A DNA stretch of 64,000 nucleotides from Dichomitus squalens LYAD-421 SS1. Taxonomy: Eukaryota; Basidiomycota; Agaricomycetes; Polyporales; Polyporaceae. The position numbers and the translations under genes were made by a program. Positions 56,809 through 64,000 of the stretch are shown piece after piece; position 1 is the stretch's first letter, and every line of letters starts with the position of its first letter. The notes under the pieces are model-generated. The model saw nothing but the letters and a program-made list of their open reading frames with translations. It was not told where the DNA came from and did no database searches. The stretch covers positions 1 through 64,000 of the forward strand of contig NW_006766936.1 of assembly GCF_000275845.1 (NCBI RefSeq), read 5' to 3'.

Positions 56809-57995
56809 ATGCCCACTATGAAAGGATGTGAGTCCTCAGGATGTTCGGTAACATAGCATCCGGCTGAACTGGATTAATCTTCGTCCCTTTTAGACATCTT
56901 TATTGGGCTCAACGTGGTCCGCGCGCTCAGCATCATTGCGCTATTACTTCTGTTCGCCAGCAGCATAGTGACAATGGTCCACGACGTCGAAGCTGTCAAC
57001 GCCTTCATTGCTGCCGGCAAAGCGGATCCTAACATTCGTGTAGCCTCTGACAATGTGACAAACACGACCGGTGTGGACTGCATCAGCGGAGACACCGACT
57101 ACGTTGAGTATGTCGTGTCACCGTCCTCACACTGCAGCCTTCCCACTGATCCTCGAAACAGGGGCAGCACTGTTCCGAATCAACCCGCCGGAGCATTCTG
57201 GGCCGTCTTAAACAGACTGCTCATCATCTTCCAAGTCATTGTCCTGATCATGTCCGAAGTCGGCTGGCCCGCAGCCTTCTTCAGTCGTTTCTTCCCTATC
57301 CTCGGTGACGACTTTGGACTGGGTGCGCTCGGCGTGATTCAATGCCTGTGAGTACCCATCTCCCCCGGTTGTCTACACCGCCCTTGTGGGCTCCTCCGGG
57401 CCCTGTCATCCCCTCCAGCGCCGTTACGGACACTGACCCTGCTTCTTTCACTCCATGCAGCCTCGGCGCGGCAGTGCTCTCCCACCACGTGGACGAGTTC
57501 TCGCTCGTCTCCGCGTTCTTCCTTTTCTCACTCGGCTGCGTCAATATCTTCTTGGGCCTCATCTTCCGGGAATCTGCGAAGTGGCGACGCTCTCTTACCT
57601 CGTGGCGCGAGCAGGACAAGAACACGAAGGGCGGCGTGCTCCCGACCACACACGGACCGCGCCCCCTCGTCATGTCCCCCGGAGGCAACACCTCTTGGGA
57701 GAAGGAGCGCGAGGCGTACGGCGGCTACGGCGCTGGCGGCGACACCTCGCGCTCGGGCAGCCTCTCTAGCCAGAAGAGTGGCATGGGCTTTGGCAGGCAG
57801 GGCGAGAAAGCCGCGCTGGCTCGAGGTGCGCTACTCTGTCCTCTCGCGAAGCGTGCTGGCGATTGACTTGTTTACACAGGCTATACCCTTACACGACCCG
57901 TTGAGGCGCTGCCGACATATGTTCCCAAGCCTGTCGCCTCCCGGCGGGAGAGTGATACTTCAAGCGTGACTGAGGGCTCCGAAACGGCTGTCTAG
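56809..57995 (+). CDS. DUF7598 domain membrane protein
   Basis: Four exons (56809-56827, 56894-57347, 57461-57825 and 57880-57995) join to 317 residues. Helix 1 is NVVRALSIIALLLLFASSIV. A 70-residue loop follows, then helix 2 (LLIIFQVIVLIMSEV), GWPAAFFSRFFPILGDDFG, helix 3 (GVIQCLLGAAVLSHHVDEF) and helix 4 (LVSAFFLFSLGCVNIFLGL) with FRESAKWRRS on the exit side. The C-terminal half is hydrophilic, rich in Gly, Ser and Thr. This is the typical order of DUF7598 proteins, known only from fungi and without assigned function. It starts with a very short exon (19 nt), as do the MARVEL-like genes. No TATA box was recognised. Confidence 0.85.
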
Positions 57996-59585
57996 ACTCT
58001 CAACATGGTACGAAGGTCAATGCACGGGCATCGGCTGACGTCCTCAACACGAACATCCCTACGCCCACTACCCTTCCGGGTCCCATACTAGCGCGCTCGC
58101 AAGGCTGGCGCGATATTCTGTTGTCCCATTTGGGCATTAATCGCACGATACGACAACGGTACGACCCCGCAAGACTTCTCGCTCTCGTGTGTTGCTGTGC
58201 ATAAGTACATGTATTATCTGGATGGTTCCGCCTGGGGACGTTTGTAGTAGCGCCCTATTCTGTAGCTCGTAGTTCTCACCCTCTAGGGATTGTGTTAAGA
58301 ATCCTATCGTGCTTCCCTTCTCTCCCCGGCCTCGGAGATGTTCCCAGGTTTGGTTGTGCAACCTTCCTTAGCAGTCCTGAGTACTGTAACAAATGAGGGT
58401 GGCCATGCGCTCGGTCCTGTCCGCGTCCCCGAGATGGTGAGTTACTTCAATCTGGCCAAGGTGAGTAGCAGACTACACCGCCGGTACGTTCACGCACTCA
58501 TGAACAGAGGTGCTCACATACGGGTCGCGAGTATGCTGGCGTGACTCGCGTTGTTGTGGCACTCTGTGGGCATAACAGACTTTGTTCTCGGTGCTACTCG
58601 CAGGACTCAGAGATGCTGGCCGGCGGCAGTAACGATACCCGGACATAATGCGCTGTCAAGGCGGAGCGCTGTTACGCCGAAGCGAGCGGCTAGTATGTCG
58701 TACTCGCTGGCAGCACCTTGTGTACATGACAGCGAAGAGCCAGGAGGCACAAACACCATGACGGCTATGTCGGATCTTTGCGGGAGATGTTTCATTTTGA
58801 GGATAAGCGTTGAATTAGCCTGAGACCATTACTCTGGCGAGTACTCACCCACCATCCATTTACCAATTTCATCTACAGAGTACGCATCTCTTCCTATCGT
58901 TTATGCTCTCACCCGAGCCGTTTCGGTGTAGTCAGCCTAGTGGGCCGTCTGCAAGCGCAGCTGCAAAGAATCGTCCGGGACGCTCGGCCGGGAGGCATGA
59001 GTGCTGCGCTCCCAGATTGGAAGGAGTTGTATTCAACTGCTCAACACGATGCCGAGATCTTACATCCTCAGGGTCCAACCACGCGCTGTCCAATAGAAGA
59101 ACAAAACGCCAGCCATACACACGCGACCCGATGTCGGAAGGAACAAGCTGACCAGACTTGCCACTTGTGGTCTTCCTGTCCTGAACTTTCTGCCGCACAA
59201 TATATCCCTGTCCGAGTCGCCCTGGGGATTCTGACAGCGGGTCGCCAACAGGCTAGCCGCTAGTGTGGCTTCGATATCCCCACGGTGCGTTCGCGATCGA
59301 CTGCTTCGTTTGGCTGTCACCGTATCGACGCAAGAGGTCCGAGCAGCAGCAGTGTAATACCCACAAGCGCCTGACACGAAAAACAAGACGTTTGCTCAGA
59401 GAACATGAATGCTGTCCGAGTTCCGTGTAAAATATACGTTAGTAATGCGATATGCTCTTCCCAGACAGACTCCAGTAGTAGAGAATATGAGGGGAAGTAG
59501 AGTGACCGATAGGCGTCTCATAGATAGATGAAGTTGAGGAAGCACGGAAATACGCCCAATCAACCCTTCGAAACAACTCCGAACC
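57996..59585. other. No gene recognised
   Basis: Frames are short. A minus-strand stretch near 59060-59390 contains hydrophobic pieces (ALVGITLLLLGPLAS) next to splice-like signals and may be a decayed membrane-protein gene. Confidence 0.3.
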
Positions 59586-60558
59586 TTACACCTGCGGATA
59601 TGACGGCTGCGTGGGATACGAAACTGTCGACGGCACGCTGACGGGCGAGGCCGCGGGTTGGGGCGGGTGCTGCTGCTGGAAGCTCACACCGTTCTGGTGT
59701 GGCTGCTGGTAGAGTAGCTGCTGCTGGGCGGTCTGGGGCGCGAAGGCGTCCGCCTTGTACTCCGGCTGGGAGATCACCGGCTGGGCGGTCGCCGCCGGGG
59801 CGGGCGCATACTGCTTCACGGAGGACGTCCAGATAGGCTTGCCGCGGCGCGCGGAGATGAGCGCGATGACGAGGAGGGTGACGGTGTAGCCCATTACTGG
59901 TCGAAGACACAGGGTTGATCAGTTGGGAGTGGGGAGGGATGGGAGAGAGAGGGTGTACTCACGCACGATCCACGCGAGGAATGAGAAGGCCTCGATCGCT
60001 TGCGTCTCGTGGCAGATCTGGTTAATCCAGACGAAGATGTAGTCGCATGACTGGAAGACGCCCACCGCGGCGGTGTCGTTCACGGTGAGCGCACCGGTGG
60101 CAAGCCACAGAACCCAGAGGACAGCTGGAATGAGAAGAGTCAATGAGACGAGATGTTGAGCTTGGCCGGGTTCAATTGAACTTACACAACCAGCTCAGCT
60201 CCACGATAATGTACGAAGTGAAGGCTCCCGTGCGGAGGAAATCGACGAGGAGTCTGGTGGATAAATTGGTTAGGGTGGACGTGATAGCGCGCACATGCCA
60301 GAGAATCCTTACAGAACGGGGACCGTGAAGAAGGTGAGGCCACCCGTGGCGATGCCCAGTGCAGCGTAGACATAATAGGTGGCGAAGTTCTCCTCTATGA
60401 ACGCGGTGATGTGCGCACTGAGGGACGCGACAATGATACCGCTCAGGACGGCGAACGCTGTGGTTGGGGGCAGGTATGAAGATGTGTATGACAGAGGAGC
60501 TCAGAGAGTGAAGCGACTTACAGAGGGCGGCGAGACGGAGAATTTGTAACCAACCCAT
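59586..60558 (-). CDS. MARVEL-like four-helix membrane protein 4, with Gln/Pro tail
   Basis: Five exons, about 245 residues. Exons 1-3 (60558-60522, 60457-60313 and 60253-60186) are exactly 37, 145 and 68 nt, as in array members 2 and 3. It begins MGWLQILRLAAL. Helix 1 is AVLSGIIVASLSAHI and helix 2 LGIATGGLTFFTVPVL. The very typical VDFLRTGAFTSYIIVELSWL leads into helix 3 (VLWVLWLATGAL). A loop with Cys follows, then AFSFLAWIVLMGYTVTLLVI as helix 4. The tail after PIWTSSVKQ is extended by about 70 residues rich in Gln, Pro and Ala, absent from the array members. MARVEL-like assignment is clearest in this member. It stands alone about 30 kb from the array, so it may be the ancestral or most conserved copy. 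Confidence 0.85.
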
Positions 60559-63451
60559 CGTCAATCAAACTCAACCTGTCCGACGTGTGGGATAACGTAA
60601 ACGCAAGTCGCCTCGCTGGCAAGAAGTCCCGAGAGCGGAAGGGCGGGACAAGCTGGGACAAGCGGGTGGGCGGAGACAAGGAAGGAGCCCTAACGAGATG
60701 CCTGGCCACCCGCAATATAAGTCCTCGGACCCGTTAGCTGACGTCCTTCGACGTGACCATATACCGCATTGCATTGAGCAGGGCCGTACTCCGCCATAGA
60801 CGGAGTCTGACTTTTTGACGTGTTGAATGCGCCATATTGACAGTTCCGAACGCGCTAACGATACTCGATCAGGTTATTGGAGCATAGCCACGAGCGTGTG
60901 TCCCATCTCGTCCAATAGAGAGCGATGCTCAGAGCTGATCAATTAATCGACAATCTAGGTGCATGGCCTTATTGTGAGCAAATGCATCGACGAGCTTGTG
61001 GAAAGATATGTAAGGCACACACGTATGCATTGCGTGCATGAAGTCGCTAAGCAGAGGCTCAAAGAAGTCGGGCCGACTCCGTGTAAACTGGACGTTCACA
61101 AGATCATGTACCTTGCACAGCCCGTACCGTGCTTCTTTGACCTATATGAGACTGGCAGACATAATTGAGTGTTGGCGGACTGTTTGGAAGGGTAGGGGAA
61201 GAACAATGCTTCTTGCGAGTCTTGGTAACTACCTGAGGCGCAACCGGGCCAACGACAACCAACACTTGACGCCTGTTTGTGGTGCCAAGTCTTGGCGATA
61301 CTCGTAAATTCGGCGCTTGTGAGAATACATCTGGACGTATCTGTCGATCGGCCAGGAAATTGTCGCCACAACCGCCCATGGAATAATATGCGCGATAGTC
61401 GGAGACATTGTACGAGCACGCATGCATCTCCGAAAACAAGAAGTGTGAGCCTTCGCACCGACGCTCGAGGAGAGTCCTAGCCGATGATTTTGAAATGGCT
61501 CATCGAGGGCATTGCTGGTAAGGGCCATCACAAATTAAACTGAACGGCTTGTAGGATTGCACGCCGCGACCTGTGAGTAGCGTCGCTGATAAGATGATCC
61601 ATCAGACGTCTGTGGTAAGTAAGTCAGGGGAAGCCCAAAGACATACCTGCTGACCGTCTGCCCGGAGCCGATGTCCTCGTAATGAACCTTGAAGCGTTGG
61701 TTGTGACTCCGGTTTGGAGATGACAGTGGACGTACCGATGACTCGCGGTGCAGACTGCTACTTAGCGTGGTGAGATCACACCCTGATTTTCGTGGAGAGA
61801 TCTTTGAAGCGGTCATGTGATGCTCTATCAAGCTGAGTGAGCGAGTCGGGCTCTGGTGCTAAACCCGCGAGGGCACGGGCGTTTACATTACCCGTTCGGG
61901 GAGAGCTTGATGTCAGGTGATCATGCCGCCGGGAGGATCTCGATCGCGCGGTGTCGGACGAGAACGGATGCCTGCGAGTCAGTCACTGGCCCAACACCTT
62001 GTTCTCGACCACGTCTTCTGTCTCACGGTCTAGGACCACTCGGTCACCACCGTCGACTCAATGTCAGGTCTACTTGATGCTCAGGACTCAGTTGGAACCG
62101 CGAGAACATTTTATGATTGCTTGTATGCGCTCACCTTTGCCATCGTTGATGTACTAAGAGGTCGAGCCAAAGAAGCAAGCTTGATACAGTATAGCATGCC
62201 GTCGCGTGTGGGGGGCAGTGAGTGCTTTGTTCTCCACTCTTATCCTGAATATTGATCAGAGGCAATATGTTTGCCGCTCGGGACAGCAGCCCCGTTTATC
62301 AGCCGTCGCACAGCCCGCGTTCAGGATTAGCATCGCACGTCGGCGGCCGAATCGCACCGTATGCCCGAGGTGTCGCAAATAAGGAATACGACCTCTCTGC
62401 ATTCGCCGGTTCCTGGATCCCCCGCAGTTGCTTCTGGATACGAGCCGCAAAGACCCGAAGAAATCGTGTAGCGCAGCTCTGGATCAGGAACATCTTCTCT
62501 TGGTTGCTGTCCCCGCAGCTGCGGCCGTGCGGGGAGATATGCGAGAAACGGGCGGTGACGTTGGCGTTCGATAGTCGGACGTACGACGGTAGGCATCGTA
62601 CGGTTCCTACTGGACGCTTGCCGTGACTGGCTACGCCCTATGCCACCTCGGGCAACGTGTCACCATCGCGCGCGAGTGGTGGGAACAGCCCGGCCGCACC
62701 GGACACGTTGTTTCAGGGTGGCCTCCTCGCGAGAAGGGCCGCAACCACGGTGTATTGGGAACTGTCACTGCCCATGACAGGGTCTTGTTGGCTCGCGCAT
62801 CCGGGCTTCGATTCCTGTCGGCGACAGCATTGACGGGGTGGACGAACAATATCCGGATGGACGCGATGCCGCGCGCGAGGCGCCTTGCGAGTCGCAGCGT
62901 GGATCGACCTCTCACGACATAGCGATGCGAGCGGTGGGTTCGCAGTCTTGGATGGTAAATGATTGATTTGCTATTGCATTGGCCAGAGTGGTCCGGGATC
63001 CATCGGAACATGGCCCTGGAATCCAGGCTGAGAGGGCATGCGACTCCGGCGAGAAGGTGCGAGGCGCCCAGCAGGAGTTCGAAATCGCGCTATCGATAGA
63101 GCCCAGTCCGCGGCGCGCGGCCAACGGTCTGCACAGCATCGCTGTCTTCCCATAACGCGTGACAGGCGTACTGTAACGCTGCCGGCCGCCTGAGCATCGA
63201 AATCCCGGCGCGATACACGGATTGGAAAAATTGCACTGACAAGCTATCATAGGAGGCGAACCGGAGCACGAGCAGGAACCAGGAGATGGGGCGCAGTGGA
63301 GGACGCGGCGGGGGGCTGATCTGGGCCCCGGCGACCGCTGCTGACGCGGGCTGTGACGGCATGCAGCAAAGGATGAGAACGTGCGAGCCCCGCCGGCGCT
63401 CTGACTCATCTCTATCCGTCTCCATTTCGATTTGGTAACCTTGCCTGCAAC
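60559..63451. other. Long stretch without a confident gene
   Basis: No frame or exon chain matched a family. Weak candidates are minus-strand pieces near 61096-61530 and a plus-strand frame 62252-62626 (124 codons, Arg/Ser-rich). The last part is upstream DNA of the gene at 63640. Confidence 0.3.
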
Positions 63452-63458
63452 TATAAAT
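63452..63458 (+). promoter_or_regulatory. TATA box of the right-edge gene
   Basis: TATAAAT, 188 bp before the ATG at 63640, followed by a C/T-rich leader typical of fungal promoters. Confidence 0.45.
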
Positions 63459-63639
63459 CCTCGCAGCAACCAAGCCCACTCGTGTCCCCCCTTGCCCGCA
63501 CTCTTTGCTCGCTTGTCTCGCTGCAGCTTTTGCACGCCCCCCACGTGCATTCGACTTGCTCGCCGATCCTCCTTGAACTGGTTGGCCCCCTTCCCTGAAC
63601 GGTTCACATTCACCTCCTCCGCATCCTACACGAAACGCA

Positions 63640-64000
63640 ATGGCGTCCACTGCAAGCTCTAGCTCAAACTTGATCCAGTTCCCCAAGCTTCCTGCCGTTT
63701 CATCGTCTCCGTGGGACAGCACCGCAGACAAGCTGTTCCCCCCTCAGCCGCAGCCCTCTCGCGCGGGGCGCACGCTCAAGCAGAGCAGGTCTACGGAGAG
63801 CCTCACCCAACGCAAAGATCGCGTGGAGTTTCTGCGGCGGAGAGAGTGGACACGCAGGATCGCAGCTAGCGGTGATCAGCCCGTTTTGCCAACCGTGAGT
63901 TCCCCGTTGCCCGCTTCTTCCCTTCTCCGTTCCCAAGCGACCCTTCCCTGCCCCTGGGCCGCGTTTCCTGTCCAACCCGCGCGATGCAGAGACGCTGACG
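63640..64000 (+). CDS. Unknown protein, 5' part only
   Basis: ATG at 63640 in good context (AACGCAATGGCG) opens an exon of 255 nt (85 codons), ending at a strong donor (ACC|GTGAGT, 63894). The peptide starts MASTASSSSNLIQFPKLP, is rich in Ser, Pro and Arg, and has a charged helix-like piece RKDRVEFLRRREWTRRIAA. A possible acceptor at 63987-63989 would run into a stop after two codons, so the true acceptor is probably beyond the window edge. No family recognised. A TATA box and pyrimidine-rich leader support a real gene start. Confidence 0.5.
   Translation, partial: MASTASSSSNLIQFPKLPAVSSSPWDSTADKLFPPQPQPSRAGRTLKQSRSTESLTQRKDRVEFLRRREWTRRIAASGDQPVLPTVSSPLPASSLLRSQATLPCPWAAFPVQPARCRDAD

Noticed and set aside
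1..64000. tRNA genes
   Set aside because: No B-box of the type GGTTCGAnTCC with a matching A-box was found by eye. The best match, near 14766, lies in a GH18 exon (WFEP). A tRNA scan would be decisive.

Overview
The window looks like nuclear DNA of a filamentous basidiomycete, probably a mushroom-forming Agaricomycete. Protein genes are split by many GT-AG introns of about 50-60 nt. Several families are typical of that group: MARVEL-like four-helix membrane proteins, DUF6534 and DUF7598 membrane proteins, an RTA1-type lipid exporter and a GABA-type amino-acid permease. No tRNA, rRNA or recognisable transposase was seen. About half of the window has no readable gene. Exon models were made by hand from splice signals, reading frame and family similarity, without alignment tools.

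Layout. 0-6 kb: an Ish1-type protein end or short gene, then sequence without genes and the first copy of a 2.2-2.4 kb repeat cassette. 6-15.5 kb: a nucleoside 2-deoxyribosyltransferase-like protein, an intact FAD monooxygenase, a broken short-chain dehydrogenase, a decayed DUF6534 gene and an intact secreted GH18 chitinase-like enzyme. 16-22 kb: a mitochondrial-type PPR protein and an RTA1 exporter. 22.7-30 kb: a tandem array of MARVEL-like genes on the minus strand, three intact and at least one clearly broken; a fourth intact member lies at 59.6 kb. 31-33.2 kb: second cassette. 34-37.2 kb: amino-acid permease. 40.8-46.4 kb: an MFSD1-like MFS transporter and an ER Hsp70 of the HYOU1/LHS1 type. 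46.5-48.6 kb: third cassette, inverted. 49-58 kb: an alpha/beta hydrolase, two paralogous START/polyketide-cyclase-like proteins on either side of an auxin-efflux-carrier-type transporter, and a DUF7598 membrane protein. The right edge cuts the start of an unrecognised gene.

The most unusual element is the cassette at 2945-5320 (-), 30930-33200 (-) and 46530-48610 (+). Each copy holds two related modules. The D/E/F modules resemble one another, and so do the A/B/C modules, more than the two modules within one cassette do. So a module pair already existed when it was copied. Most modules have a TATA box and a short conserved leader. None keeps an open reading frame. Five of the six keep a 10-bp stem with a 3-nt loop whose base changes preserve pairing. 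This suggests a structured non-coding RNA family or the remains of one.

A second theme is very small exons: 6 nt in the permease, 11 nt in the MFS gene, 12 nt in both START-like paralogues, 18 nt in the monooxygenase and 22 nt in the chitinase. Automated gene callers would probably miss several of them.
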